From NCBI RefSeq assembly GCF_009725235.1, contig NZ_WJFC01000024.1, positions 35,833-99,832 on the forward strand: a stretch of 64,000 nt of DNA, given 5' to 3'. This stretch comes from Scytonema sp. UIC 10036. GTDB lineage: Bacteria > Cyanobacteriota > Cyanobacteriia > Cyanobacteriales > Nostocaceae. The position numbers and the translations under genes were made by a program. Below, in pieces: positions 43,491 through 54,546 of the stretch (position 1 is the first letter of the stretch; each line of letters starts with the position of its first letter). The notes under the pieces are model-generated. The model worked only from the letters and a program-made list of their open reading frames with translations. It did no database searches and had not been told where the DNA came from.

Positions 43491-46400
43491 ATGACGATGC
43501 GTTCCTGCAAACTTGGGTTAGGTGTGTTTATTTGTCTGTTGGCTGTTGTTTCGACTTCGTTGGGTTCTAGTTTACCAATCGTGTTTGGTGCATCGCGGAT
43601 TTTGGCGCAGACAACAGATACAAAGAAAGCGGAAGCTGATAGATTGTTACAGCAAGGGCGCGAGCAGTATAAAACGAGTGAATTTGAGGCAGCATTAAAA
43701 TCTTGGCAGCAAGCACTTTATCTCTACCGAGAAATAAAAGATCGAAAAAGCGAGGGTAAGGTACTAAACAATCTAGGAATTGCCCACCGTAACCTTGGAG
43801 AATATGCTAAGGCAATTGAGTACTATCAACAGGCTTTGACAATTGCACGCCAAATCAAAGACCTTCAAGTTGAGGGAAAAGTGCTGGGTAATCTGGGAGT
43901 AGCCTACCGTAACCTGGGAAACCATGCCCAAGCAATTAAGTACTATCAACAAGATTTGACAATCGCACGTCAAATCAAAGACCCTCAAAGTGAAGGTCAA
44001 GCGCTGGGTAATCTGGGAGCTGCTTACCTTTCTCTAGGAGACTATGCCAAAGGGATTGAGTACAATCAACAGGCGTTGAAAATCGCACGCCAAATCAAAG
44101 ACCTTCAAAGCGAGGGGACGGCGCTGGTTAATCTGGGAACTGCCTACAATTCCTTGGGGGAGTATGAAAAGGCGATTGATTACCATCAACAGGCATTGAC
44201 AATTGCACGCCAAATTAAAAACCCTCAAAGTGAGGGGACGGCGTTGGATAATCTGGGAACTGCCTACAATTCCTTTGGGGAGTATGAAAAGGCGATTGAT
44301 TACCATCAACAGGCATTGACAATTGCACGTCAAATTAAAAACCCTCAAGGTGAGGGTAACGCACTGGGTGGTATGGGAAATGCTTACCGAAACTTAGGGG
44401 ATTATGCTAAAGCGATTGATTACCATCAACAGGCATTGACAATTGCACGCCAAATTAAAAACCCTCAAAGCGAGAGTCAGTCGCTGGTTAATTTGGGAAA
44501 TGTCTACTATAACCTGGGGGACTACGCCAAGGCAATTGAGTACAATCAACAGGCATTAACAATTGCACACCAAATCAAAGATCCTGAAGGCAAAATTGCA
44601 GCGCTAAGTAATCTGGGAATTGCTTACAATTTTTTAGGCAACTATGCTAAGGCAATTGATTACTATCAACAGGTGTTGGCGATCGCACGCCAAATCAAAA
44701 ATCGCCAAGGTGAGGGGAAAGTGCTGGGCAATCTCGGAAATGTCTACACTAACCAGGGGAACTATACCAAAGCCACTGAGTATCATCAACAAAATTTGAC
44801 AATTGCACGTCAAATCAAAGACCATCAAAGTGAAGGAAAAGCACTAGGTAATTTGGGAAATGCTTATGCTAATCTGGGGGATTATGCTAAGGCAATTAAG
44901 TACTATCAACAGCATTTGACAATAGCACGTCAAATAAAAGACAGTCAAAGCGAGGGTAATGCGCTGAATAACTTAGGTGCTGCTCTGGAAAAATCAGGTA
45001 AACTCCCAGAAGCAGAAAAAATCTTACTATTGGGAATAGAGGTTTGGGAATCTCAACGTCAGAGATTAGGTAGTAATGATGCTTTTAAAGTTTCAATTTT
45101 TGAGGGACAAACTAATACTTACCGCATTTTACAATCCGTCCTGATTGCTCAAAATAAGACAGATAGAGCGCTAGAGATAGCCGAGCAAGGAAGAGGACGT
45201 GCCTTTGTAGAGTTACTCGCTTCTCAAGTATCTTCTAACTCTCAAGAACAATTATCAAACCCACCAAATATTGACCAAATTAAACAAATTGCCAAATCAC
45301 AAAATGCCACCCTCGTTCAATATTCAATTATTACTGATGAATTCAAAGTAGCAGGTAGACAAAAAGCAGAAGAATCAGAGCTATATATCTGGGTGATAAA
45401 ACCCACAGGTGAAGTCACATTCCGCAAAGCTGATCTTAAACCTTTGTGGCAAAAAGAAAATATAAATTTAGAAGAATTAGTTAAAATTAGCCGTCAATCA
45501 ATCGGTGTCAGAAGTCGTGGTATTCGAGTATCTCATAAACCAAATCCGGGTAAAGCACAAAACAATTTAAAACGACTACATCAATTATTAATTAATCCTA
45601 TTGCTGACCTATTACCTAAAAAAGAAACGGACAAGGTAATCTTCATCCCTCAAAATTCGTTATTTCTTGTACCCTTCCCTGCATTACAAGATAAAGATGG
45701 TAAATACCTGATAGAAAAACATACTATTCTCACGTCACCCTCAATTCAAGTTTTAGATTTAACCCGTCAGCAACGTCAAAAGGGAAGAAAAAGTTCAAGA
45801 AGTGTGGTAGCAGGGCTTAATTTCATGTCTTCACTCATTGTAGGCAATCCTACCATGCCGAAGGTTGCCTTAAAAGTTGGGGATAAACCGCAACAATTAA
45901 CTTCCTTACCTGGGGCTGAGAAAGAAGCAAAAGCGATCGCATCTTTATTTAACACTCAAGCTTTAATTGGCAATAACGCAACAGAAGCAGCGATTGTACA
46001 ACGCTTACCCCAAGCGCGAATTATTCATTTTGCTACCCACGGCTTATTTGATGATATTCGAGGATTAGATAGTGCGATAGCGTTAGCTCCTTCCGAAGGA
46101 AGGCTCACTATCACCCCAGAAAATATAAGCTACCTCTCATCACCTCTAAGCAAGGAAGATAAAAAGGACGATGGACTATTAACAGCAGAAGAAATTTTCG
46201 ATATGAAAATCAATGCTGATTTGGTTGTTCTCAGCGCTTGCGACACAGGTAGAGGTCGAATAACTGGTGATGGCGTTATTGGTTTATCTCGTTCTTTAAT
46301 TAGCGCTGGTACACCCAGTGTAATTGTCTCTTTATGGGCTGTAGATGATGGTTCAACTGCCTTTTTGATGACAGAGTTTTATCAAAACTTGCAACAAAGC

Positions 46401-46505
46401 CTTGACAAAGCTACTGCCTTAAGAAATGCGATGCTGACTACTAAGAAAAAATATTCTAATCCTTCTCAATGGGCTGCTTTTACTCTTATTGGGGAGTCGG
46501 AATAA
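43491..46505 (+). CDS. exported TPR-CHAT protein, 1004 aa
   Basis: Signal peptide, then about eleven highly uniform 40-residue TPRs (residues ~85-525; pattern GNLGxAYxxLGDYAKAIEYY), encoded by 120-bp near-identical DNA repeats. CHAT domain at ~590-1004 with IIHFATHGL (His near 849) and VVLSACDTGRGR (Cys near 916), both intact. The uniform repeats point to recent expansion. Paired with the inactive CHAT-only gene upstream. Confidence 0.92.
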   Translation: MTMRSCKLGLGVFICLLAVVSTSLGSSLPIVFGASRILAQTTDTKKAEADRLLQQGREQYKTSEFEAALKSWQQALYLYREIKDRKSEGKVLNNLGIAHRNLGEYAKAIEYYQQALTIARQIKDLQVEGKVLGNLGVAYRNLGNHAQAIKYYQQDLTIARQIKDPQSEGQALGNLGAAYLSLGDYAKGIEYNQQALKIARQIKDLQSEGTALVNLGTAYNSLGEYEKAIDYHQQALTIARQIKNPQSEGTALDNLGTAYNSFGEYEKAIDYHQQALTIARQIKNPQGEGNALGGMGNAYRNLGDYAKAIDYHQQALTIARQIKNPQSESQSLVNLGNVYYNLGDYAKAIEYNQQALTIAHQIKDPEGKIAALSNLGIAYNFLGNYAKAIDYYQQVLAIARQIKNRQGEGKVLGNLGNVYTNQGNYTKATEYHQQNLTIARQIKDHQSEGKALGNLGNAYANLGDYAKAIKYYQQHLTIARQIKDSQSEGNALNNLGAALEKSGKLPEAEKILLLGIEVWESQRQRLGSNDAFKVSIFEGQTNTYRILQSVLIAQNKTDRALEIAEQGRGRAFVELLASQVSSNSQEQLSNPPNIDQIKQIAKSQNATLVQYSIITDEFKVAGRQKAEESELYIWVIKPTGEVTFRKADLKPLWQKENINLEELVKISRQSIGVRSRGIRVSHKPNPGKAQNNLKRLHQLLINPIADLLPKKETDKVIFIPQNSLFLVPFPALQDKDGKYLIEKHTILTSPSIQVLDLTRQQRQKGRKSSRSVVAGLNFMSSLIVGNPTMPKVALKVGDKPQQLTSLPGAEKEAKAIASLFNTQALIGNNATEAAIVQRLPQARIIHFATHGLFDDIRGLDSAIALAPSEGRLTITPENISYLSSPLSKEDKKDDGLLTAEEIFDMKINADLVVLSACDTGRGRITGDGVIGLSRSLISAGTPSVIVSLWAVDDGSTAFLMTEFYQNLQQSLDKATALRNAMLTTKKKYSNPSQWAAFTLIGESE

Positions 46506-46607
46506 ATCCAATCCTAATTGCCTTAGCTATGATTGATGCTTAAACAATAGAGCGATAAATGCTTGTATTGTGCCAAGGAAATTTATTTAAAATTAGGAAA
46601 GACAAAG

Positions 46608-49600
46608 ATGAAAACAGATAGTACGCCAAAATTAATCTCAATAGGTAATCAATTTAATCTTGCCATATTGAGGTTTGGAGCAATCATTACTATTACTGGA
46701 TTATTAAGTGGTATCCCAGCAGTTACTGCACTTAAATCCCAGCAAGAATTTTTTGCTCAAAACTCACTTTCTCCAACTTCTCAAGCAACATCTACAGATA
46801 AATTATTAGAAGAAGGAATCTCGCAGCTACGCGAATACAAACTTAGGGATGCTGAAAAAACCTTTCAACAAGTTTTATTGCAAAGACGACAACAAAATGA
46901 TGCTGCCGGAGATGCTGTCGTTCTAAACTATTTAGGCGAAGTTTATAATTTATTGAGTGAGCCAACACAAGCTTTAAAATTTTCTCAAGAGGCTTTAAAA
47001 ATTGCTCAAGAATCAAAAAAACGTCCACATGAAGCAGAAGCGCTAAGTAATATTGGTAATGCCTACAGTGGATTTAAGCAATATTCAAAAGCGTTGGATA
47101 ATTTTCAAAAAGCTTTGATTATTTGGCGAGAAATTAAAGATGTAAAAGGTGAAGCAAATAGTTTAAGTCATATTGGTACGGTTTATATAAATCAAGGTTA
47201 TTTTTCTCAGGCTGTAGAAGTTTTACAGCGATCGCTATCTATTCGACAACAACTTAAAGATAGTTTTAACGAACCAGAGACAATTACTTTATTGGGTTTA
47301 AGCCACTATGTCTTAGGTAACATTGACCAAAGTTTTGAAATGTTAAATCAAGCTTTAAAGCTTAGTCGTCAGGTAAATAATCCTAAAGCTGAAAGTACCG
47401 CACTGATGTCAGCAGCGACAGTTCATATTTTTTCAAGACAAGCTGACAAACAGTTAGAGCATATGCGATCGGGACTTGTACTTGCTAGACGAAGCGGTAA
47501 TTTTTTGGAAGAAATAAGGCTTCTTGCTGATATTGCAGATGCCTATAATCAGTTAAAAAATCCCCAAAAGGCACTTGAACACAGTCAGCAAAGTTTAGAA
47601 ATAGCCCAAAAAGCATTAGCTATTTATCAAAAACAAAAAAATCGTGCTGAAGAAGCTCAAATTATGATAAATATCGCTTCAATTTACAGCAAGGAGCAAC
47701 AGTATAATAAAGCCTTAGCATTATATCAGCAAGCTTTAGGAATTTTTCAAGAACTCAAGCAGCGAGAATTAGAATTGAATACTCTCAATCAAATCGCTTC
47801 TATTTATAACCAGCAACAAAAATTTGATAAATCTTTAGAACTATACCAGCAAGCACTAGTAATTTTTAAAGAACTCAATAATCCTCCAGCACAATCAACT
47901 TTGCTTGCTTCGATAGCACTGACTTATGACAATCTACAGCAATATCCAAAAGCAATTGAATATTATCAGCAAGGTTTATCAATTTCTCAAGAAAATAAAC
48001 TACCTTTATTTGAAAGCATTAATCTTTATGGAATGTGTAATCTGTACCATAACTGGAAAAAATATAAACAAGCAAGTGATAGTTGCGAGAAAGCTTTAGC
48101 TATTTCTGAAAAAATTAAAAGACCAGAGGAGGAATTGATTACTTTTCTAGGCTATTTAGGATTACTATATGAAAATCAACAAAATTATTCTCAAGCTGAA
48201 TCATATTATCAACAAGTACTCAAGCGCCAGCAGGTTTTATATGGTACGGAAAGTATTGAAATAGTAAAAAATATCAAAAAATTAGGTTATCTCTACAACA
48301 ATCAAGGGAAGTATCGAGAAGCATTACCATATTTTCAACGTTCTCTGGCACTTCAAGAAAAATTTCTTGGTCAAGAAAATATAGAAGTTGTTGGTAGTTT
48401 AAATCATTTGACAAGTCTTTATATTAAATTGGTCAATTATCCAGAAGCACTAAAAGTTGGTCAACGTGCTCTTGCAATTATTCAAAAACTTCGTGGTTTG
48501 GAACATCCAGACGTTGCTTCTTCCTTGAATAATTTAGCTAATATATATACAGGTTTAGGAAATTATCAAGAAGCATTAGGACTTTATCAGCGTGCCTTAA
48601 CAATCACAGAAAAAAAATCAAAGAAAGACTTTTGGTCTGATTTTAACCTAGCACTTCAGCTTGATAACCTAGCATCAGCCTATAGAGACTTAGGTAATTA
48701 TGATGAAGCAGAAAAAACTTGGCTACATGCTTTAAAAATCCGCGAACAGCTATATCAGAATGCACTAACAGCTAAACCTAGTGAAGATGCCTATAAAATA
48801 AATTCTTTAGCAGAGAGAGTTGCTAGTAGTCTCAATAATTTAGCTAATCTATACCAAGATAAAGGAAATTATAATGAAGCCGTTAAACTTCATCAACGTG
48901 CTTTATCTCTTAATGAAAAAGCATTTGGAAAAGAACATCCTGATGTTGCTCTCAGTCTGAATAATCTTGCTTCTGTATATAGAGATTTAGGAAAATATCA
49001 AGAAGCAATACCCCTACTAAAAACTGCTTTGGCTATTAATGAGAAAATTCTTGGTGCGGAACATCCTCAAGTTGCTTCTAACCTCAACAATTTAGCCAAT
49101 ATCTACCTAGCACAAGGAAAACATACGGAAGCACAGGGTTTATTTCAACGTGCTTTAGCTATTCGTGAAAAAGTATTCGGTACTGAACATCCATTAGTTG
49201 CTATTAGCCTGAATAATCTTGGTGGCTTGTATAGCACGCAAGGTAATTACCAGCAAGCCATGATTTTATACAAACGTGCTTTAGAAATCCGTCAGAAAAT
49301 ATTTGGTGACGAACATCCAGATGTTGCTAGTAGTTTGAATAATCAGGCAAGTGTATATCAAGACCAAGGTAAATATCAAGAAGCTCTTTCCTTGCATGAA
49401 CGTGCTTTAGCTATTCGAGAAAAAAGATTAGGTTCCGAACATCCAGATATTGCTCTTAGTCTCAATAACTTAGCAGAATTGCACAGTATACAAGCAAAAT
49501 ATCAACAAGCAATAGATTTACATCAACGCGCTCTAGCGATTAATAATAAGGTATTAGGTTTGGAGAATATTAATAGTGCTAGAAGCCTTAGTAATTTGGC

Positions 49601-52349
49601 AAGCCTTTACACTGACTTAGGGAACTATAAAGAAGCCCTTTATTTATTTGAAAGTGCTTTAGCAATGCGAGAAAAAATATTAGGTTCTGAGCATCCTTCT
49701 GTTGCCACTACTCTTAATAGTCTATGTATATTATATGCAGAGCAAGGTAATTATTCAGAAGCGCTAAAAATTTGCCAACGTGCGCTATCTATTCATGAAA
49801 AAGTTTTTGGCTTAGAGCATCCCAATGTTGCTACAAGCCTCAACAATCTAGCTGAGGTATACAAAAACTTGGCTAAATATAACGAAGCTATAGAATTACA
49901 TCAACGCGCTAAAGCAATTAATGAAAAAGTATTTGGTACAGAACATCATGACATTGCAGTTAGTCTGAATAATTTGGCTGGTGCATACTTAGCCCAAGGT
50001 AATTATCCAGAAGCAATAAACTTATATCAAGATGCTTTAAAGATTCACAAAAAAGCTTTTAATGATGAGCATCCTTTGGTCGCTCAATCACTTCAGAATT
50101 TGGCTCATCTATATAGTGAATTGGGAAACGATCGGGAAGCTGAAGCTTTATATGAACAAGCATTAACTATTAATGAAAAGGTATTTGGTAGCAATCATCC
50201 TATTATTGCGACAATCCTTAGCAATCTTGCATCTACTTATTACCACCAGGAAAAGTATACTGAGGCAGAAAAACTTATTCAACGTGCTTTAGGTATCCGA
50301 AAACAGGTATTTGGCATAAATCATCCTGATGTTGCCCTCAGTCTGAATAATTTAGCTCTTTTATATCAGAACCAAGACAAACATCAAGAATCTGTTCAGC
50401 TTTTACAACGTTCTGCAGGTATCTTGGAAAAAGTATATGGTACTAATCATCCACAAGTTGCACTCAATTTAAGTAACCAAGGTTGGGCTTATTTTCTCTT
50501 AGGAAATAATCAAAAAGCACTGGAACTCTTGCAAAAATCGCTTTCGATGACAGAAAGTGTTTTTGGCTCCCAACATCCTGATGTTGTCAAAGATTTAAGA
50601 TTACAAGCTTATGCCTACCATGCTCAAGGGGATATAAACCGTGCGATTGAGTTGAGAAACCGCAGTTTGGATATTAGCGATCGCAATCTCAATATTATCC
50701 TTGGTATCGGTTCAGAACGCCAAAAACAAAACTATATGATGGCGTTAGTCAATGAGTCAACCGACATCACAGTTTCCTTACACCTGCAGTCAGCACCTAA
50801 TAATCCCGAAGCTGCAAAACTGGCTCTCACCGCAATCCTCCGGCGTAAAGGACGGATACTTGATGTCGAGAGCGATAGTCGTAGCTGGTTGCGACAAAAT
50901 CTCACCCCGGAAAACCAAAAATTATTTGACGAACTCACAACCATTAGTTCCCAACTGGCAAGACTTACTTACACTGAATCTAGTAATTTTGGTCAAGAAT
51001 TTGCAAAACTTCAAGTTGAGTACGACAAATTAGAAGCAGAACTCTCTAAACGTAGCAGCGAATTTCGCACTGCCACCCAAGTAACCACAATTGAATCAGT
51101 GCAAAAATTAATACCTACTGATGCAGCTTTAGTAGAATTTACGCTGTATCAACCTTTAATCAATCCCAAAGCCGGAAAAAGAAGCGATCGCTATGGCAAA
51201 CCTCGCTATGCTGCATATATCTTGACATCCCAAGGCACACCACAATGGGCAGATTTAGGGGAAGCGGAAGCCATCGAACGAGAAATTACGGAATTTGGTG
51301 AAATTCTGCAAAGTAAATCCCGCGATGTCAAACCAATTGCGCGTCGCCTGGATAGCAAACTCATGCAACCCATCCGCAAACTATTGGGTGACAAGCGAAA
51401 ACTGCTACTTTCTCCCGACAGCCAGCTGAATCTGATTCCCTTCGCTGCATTGGTAGATGAAAAAAACCGCTACTTGGTAGAAAATTACACTATTAATTAC
51501 CTTACTACTGGGCGTGACTTACTGCGCTTATCAAATCAATCACCCAGCCGTCAAACACCAGTGGTAATGGCAAATATTGATTTTGGCAATGCTACGAGTC
51601 ATTTATCTCTCCCTAAAAACAGCGATCGCCAAACAAAACGTTCCTCGGAATTTGACAGGCTAAAGTTCTCACCCTTACCAGGAACAAAGCAAGAAGCCGA
51701 AGCCATCGTCCCCTTATTAAAAGATGTCAAACTCCTGACAGACACGCAAGCCACAGAAAATGCTCTCAAACAAGTGCGATCGCCCAGTATTTTACATATC
51801 GCTACCCACGGGTTCTTTCTCACCGATAAAAAAATAGACTTTCCAGATACTCATGATTTAGCTGTGGGAAATCGTGGAATTATAGTTAAACCTGGTTCCA
51901 GTCGTCAGATGAGTAAAAACCTTGAAAATCCCTTACTACGCTCCGGTATCGCGTTAGCTGGATTTAACAACCGTCGCAGTGGTGATGAAGATGGTGTTTT
52001 GACAGCCTTAGAAGCATCTTCCTTAAATTTATCGGGTACTAAATTAGTTGTACTTTCCGCCTGTCAGACTGGTGTTGGTAAAGCAACCAATGGCGAAGGG
52101 GTATATGGTTTGCGTCGTGCTTTTGTGATGGCTGGTGCTCAAAGTCAGTTAATTAGTCTCTGGAGTGTGGATGATTTGGGAACTAAAGAACTGATGGTGA
52201 AATATTACGGACGATTAATCAAAAATGAAGGGCGTTCTCAAGCCTTACGACAGACACAATTAGAAATGTTGAAGTCCCAAAAATACCAACATCCATTTTA
52301 CTGGGCTGCTTTCATTCCTTCTGGTGATTGGACTCCCGCTAAATTTTAG
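46608..52349 (+). CDS. exported TPR-CHAT protein, 1913 aa
   Basis: ATG 46608 with AGGAAAG upstream is preferred to TTG 46563. Signal anchor at ~20-45. Around thirty TPRs follow; the second half are 42-residue kinesin-light-chain-like repeats (NNLAxLYxxQGxYxEA... FGxEHPDVAxSL). CHAT domain ~1480-1913 with ILHIATHGFFLT (His near 1735) and VVLSACQTGVGK (Cys near 1818). The largest sensor-protease of the island. No copy of the shared motif is visible just upstream. Confidence 0.92.
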   Translation: MKTDSTPKLISIGNQFNLAILRFGAIITITGLLSGIPAVTALKSQQEFFAQNSLSPTSQATSTDKLLEEGISQLREYKLRDAEKTFQQVLLQRRQQNDAAGDAVVLNYLGEVYNLLSEPTQALKFSQEALKIAQESKKRPHEAEALSNIGNAYSGFKQYSKALDNFQKALIIWREIKDVKGEANSLSHIGTVYINQGYFSQAVEVLQRSLSIRQQLKDSFNEPETITLLGLSHYVLGNIDQSFEMLNQALKLSRQVNNPKAESTALMSAATVHIFSRQADKQLEHMRSGLVLARRSGNFLEEIRLLADIADAYNQLKNPQKALEHSQQSLEIAQKALAIYQKQKNRAEEAQIMINIASIYSKEQQYNKALALYQQALGIFQELKQRELELNTLNQIASIYNQQQKFDKSLELYQQALVIFKELNNPPAQSTLLASIALTYDNLQQYPKAIEYYQQGLSISQENKLPLFESINLYGMCNLYHNWKKYKQASDSCEKALAISEKIKRPEEELITFLGYLGLLYENQQNYSQAESYYQQVLKRQQVLYGTESIEIVKNIKKLGYLYNNQGKYREALPYFQRSLALQEKFLGQENIEVVGSLNHLTSLYIKLVNYPEALKVGQRALAIIQKLRGLEHPDVASSLNNLANIYTGLGNYQEALGLYQRALTITEKKSKKDFWSDFNLALQLDNLASAYRDLGNYDEAEKTWLHALKIREQLYQNALTAKPSEDAYKINSLAERVASSLNNLANLYQDKGNYNEAVKLHQRALSLNEKAFGKEHPDVALSLNNLASVYRDLGKYQEAIPLLKTALAINEKILGAEHPQVASNLNNLANIYLAQGKHTEAQGLFQRALAIREKVFGTEHPLVAISLNNLGGLYSTQGNYQQAMILYKRALEIRQKIFGDEHPDVASSLNNQASVYQDQGKYQEALSLHERALAIREKRLGSEHPDIALSLNNLAELHSIQAKYQQAIDLHQRALAINNKVLGLENINSARSLSNLASLYTDLGNYKEALYLFESALAMREKILGSEHPSVATTLNSLCILYAEQGNYSEALKICQRALSIHEKVFGLEHPNVATSLNNLAEVYKNLAKYNEAIELHQRAKAINEKVFGTEHHDIAVSLNNLAGAYLAQGNYPEAINLYQDALKIHKKAFNDEHPLVAQSLQNLAHLYSELGNDREAEALYEQALTINEKVFGSNHPIIATILSNLASTYYHQEKYTEAEKLIQRALGIRKQVFGINHPDVALSLNNLALLYQNQDKHQESVQLLQRSAGILEKVYGTNHPQVALNLSNQGWAYFLLGNNQKALELLQKSLSMTESVFGSQHPDVVKDLRLQAYAYHAQGDINRAIELRNRSLDISDRNLNIILGIGSERQKQNYMMALVNESTDITVSLHLQSAPNNPEAAKLALTAILRRKGRILDVESDSRSWLRQNLTPENQKLFDELTTISSQLARLTYTESSNFGQEFAKLQVEYDKLEAELSKRSSEFRTATQVTTIESVQKLIPTDAALVEFTLYQPLINPKAGKRSDRYGKPRYAAYILTSQGTPQWADLGEAEAIEREITEFGEILQSKSRDVKPIARRLDSKLMQPIRKLLGDKRKLLLSPDSQLNLIPFAALVDEKNRYLVENYTINYLTTGRDLLRLSNQSPSRQTPVVMANIDFGNATSHLSLPKNSDRQTKRSSEFDRLKFSPLPGTKQEAEAIVPLLKDVKLLTDTQATENALKQVRSPSILHIATHGFFLTDKKIDFPDTHDLAVGNRGIIVKPGSSRQMSKNLENPLLRSGIALAGFNNRRSGDEDGVLTALEASSLNLSGTKLVVLSACQTGVGKATNGEGVYGLRRAFVMAGAQSQLISLWSVDDLGTKELMVKYYGRLIKNEGRSQALRQTQLEMLKSQKYQHPFYWAAFIPSGDWTPAKF

Positions 52350-52360
52350 CCTCAATTTTG

Positions 52361-52386
52361 GCATATCCTCGCAAAAGCTAGAAATA
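52361..52386 (+). promoter_or_regulatory. CHAT-island motif upstream of 52446 gene
   Basis: GCATATCCTC...GAAATA, 20-base offset; 60 bp before the ATG. Confidence 0.7.
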
Positions 52387-52445
52387 TACATCACCAACCC
52401 GCATAAGAGAGACAAATTTTAATAACCATTGACAATCACAAATTT

Positions 52446-54230
52446 ATGCAAACTATATCATCTGCTAAAAAATCAGTGAAACCCAACGCTAAATTAAACT
52501 TGCTGATTCTACGCTTAGGTACATTTATTAGCCTTACACTTTTATTAAGTGGAATACACAAAGCAGCTTTTTCTTCTAGACAGGAAATTATTACTCAAAA
52601 CTCAATTTCCTCTACTCCTCAAGCAATATCTACAGATAAATTATTACAACTAGGGATTACACAGTTACGCGAATATAAACTCAGAGATGCAGAGAAAACT
52701 TTTCAACAAGTTTTAGCACGGCGACAAAAACAACAAGATTCTTTAGGTGAATCAGAAGCATTAAATTATTTGGGTGAAGTTTATAACTCATTAGGCGAAT
52801 ATCTAGAAGCGCAGAAAGCATTAACTCCAGCGTCAGCTATTTATCAAAAGCTGAATAATCGCCAAGGTGAAGGTAATGTATTAGATAATCTGGGTGAAAC
52901 TTATCAGGGGTTAAAAGAATATTCAAAAGCATTAGACACATTTCAACAAGCTTTGAGTATACGCCGAGAAACAAAAGATAAGAAAGGGGAGGGAGAAACA
53001 TTAACTAATATAGGTTTAGTTTATATTGCTCAGAATCAAGCCCAAGAGTCCGTAGAACCTCTGCAAGAATCTTTAAAAATTCGACAGCTATTTGGTGAAC
53101 CAACAGATAATCTTCAAATCGAAACATTTATCAAACGTGCCTTAGAGATTAGAGAAAAAATATTTGGCTCCAATCATCCCGATGTTGCTCTCAGTCTGAA
53201 TAATTTATCAAGTTTATATAATGTGCAGGGTAAGCCTCAAGAATCCCTTAAACTCTTACAACGTTCTTTAGCGATTTACGAAAAAGCCTATGGTACTAAA
53301 CATACCCTAGTCGCAATTAACCTGAGCAACCAAGCTTGGACATACTTTCTTCTGGGAAATAATCAAAAAGCAGTGGAACTCACGCAAAAATCTCTTGACA
53401 TCACAGAAAGTATTGTTGGTTCCCAACATCCCAATTTTGTCAATAACTTGGGGATGCAAGCCTTCATCGCCGTAGGTAACGGGGAAGAGTTAAAACGCTC
53501 CTCAGAAATCAACAGACTCACATTTAGTCCCTTACCAGGAACAAAACAAGAAGCAGATGCTATTCTACCTCTGTTAAAAGAAAAAGGTATAAATGTCAAC
53601 CTTTTAACAGGTAGTCAAGCCACAGAAGATGCATTAAAACAAGTGCGATCGCCTAGTATTCTCCATATCGCTACCCACGGTTTCTTTTTGACTGACGAAA
53701 AAATAGAGGTTCCCGATACTCTTGATTTAGCAGTAGAAAATCGTGGCATCACAGTCAAACCTGGTTCCAGTCGTCGAGTAAGTAAAAACATTGAAAATCC
53801 CCTACTGCGTTCCGGTATTGCTTTAGCTGGGTTTAACGAGCGTCGTAGTGGTAACGGAGATGGTGTATTGACAGCATTAGAAGCATCTTCCTTAAATTTA
53901 TTGGGTACTAAATTAGTCGTACTTTCAGCTTGTCAAACAGGAGTAGGTAAAGCAACCAACGGCGAAGGGGTATATGGTTTGCGTCGTGCTTTTGTGATGG
54001 CTGGTACCCAAAGTCAATTAATTAGTCTATGGGATGTTAGCGATTTAGGTACAAAAGAACTAATGGTTAAATATTACAGGCAACTCATCAAAAATGAAGG
54101 ACGTTCCGAAGCCTTGCGACAGACGCAATTAGAAATGCTGAAGTCCCAGCAATATCAACATCCTTTTTACTGGGCTGCTTTCATACCTTCCGGAGATTGG
54201 ACTTCTGCTAAATTGGGACAACAACGATAA
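52446..54230 (+). CDS. internally deleted TPR-CHAT paralogue, 594 aa
   Basis: The N-terminus parallels the 1913-aa protein (signal, STDKLLQLGITQLREYKLRD), followed by only ~7 TPRs. At about residue 342 (GMQAFIAVGNGEELKRSSEI) it jumps straight to the second half of CHAT: the first ~280 residues of the CHAT region are missing. The His (ILHIATHGF, near 410) and Cys (LSACQTGVG, near 495) motifs remain. It has its own promoter motif, so it may be expressed. Confidence 0.85.
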   Translation: MQTISSAKKSVKPNAKLNLLILRLGTFISLTLLLSGIHKAAFSSRQEIITQNSISSTPQAISTDKLLQLGITQLREYKLRDAEKTFQQVLARRQKQQDSLGESEALNYLGEVYNSLGEYLEAQKALTPASAIYQKLNNRQGEGNVLDNLGETYQGLKEYSKALDTFQQALSIRRETKDKKGEGETLTNIGLVYIAQNQAQESVEPLQESLKIRQLFGEPTDNLQIETFIKRALEIREKIFGSNHPDVALSLNNLSSLYNVQGKPQESLKLLQRSLAIYEKAYGTKHTLVAINLSNQAWTYFLLGNNQKAVELTQKSLDITESIVGSQHPNFVNNLGMQAFIAVGNGEELKRSSEINRLTFSPLPGTKQEADAILPLLKEKGINVNLLTGSQATEDALKQVRSPSILHIATHGFFLTDEKIEVPDTLDLAVENRGITVKPGSSRRVSKNIENPLLRSGIALAGFNERRSGNGDGVLTALEASSLNLLGTKLVVLSACQTGVGKATNGEGVYGLRRAFVMAGTQSQLISLWDVSDLGTKELMVKYYRQLIKNEGRSEALRQTQLEMLKSQQYQHPFYWAAFIPSGDWTSAKLGQQR

Positions 54231-54546
54231 TTTGGCAAAATTGTCATATCGTTGTCAGTGCGTCCTAAGTATAATTTGGGTACGAAAAAATGGGAGGGCG
54301 ATCGCACCTTTCCTTTCTTCTCGAAACTTACAAGTATCGGGATAATAAATTCATGGCGGACAGAGAGTGTAGCAATATATTCCAAAATTGGAAAGCACTT
54401 TTCCTAAAGTAACGTAGCATTCCTAGCTTTAGCAACAGTATTGTAGTTATCCCCCGATGGAACTATCTGTGAGTTGACTTGGCTAGTCACACAGAATAGA
54501 CGGTTCCGGGTTAGAAAAATCTTAGATTTGGATTTTTAAAGAAGAG

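Noticed and set aside
43773..44828. Minus-strand repeat-rich frames (75, 104 and 64 codons) opposite the 1004-aa gene
   Set aside because: Shadow of the 120-bp TPR repeats; the repetition comes from the sense gene.
43740..44990. Possible CRISPR array because of regular 120-bp repeats
   Set aside because: Units are coding TPRs without unique spacers; the period and open frame fit protein repeats.
46563..46607. TTG start of the large TPR-CHAT gene at 46563
   Set aside because: ATG 46608 has a ribosome-binding site and matches the start of the 52446 paralogue better.
30775..51823. Many antisense frames of 60-112 codons under the TPR-CHAT genes
   Set aside because: They mirror repeated TPR or CHAT coding DNA on the other strand, have no ribosome-binding sites and no domain patterns.
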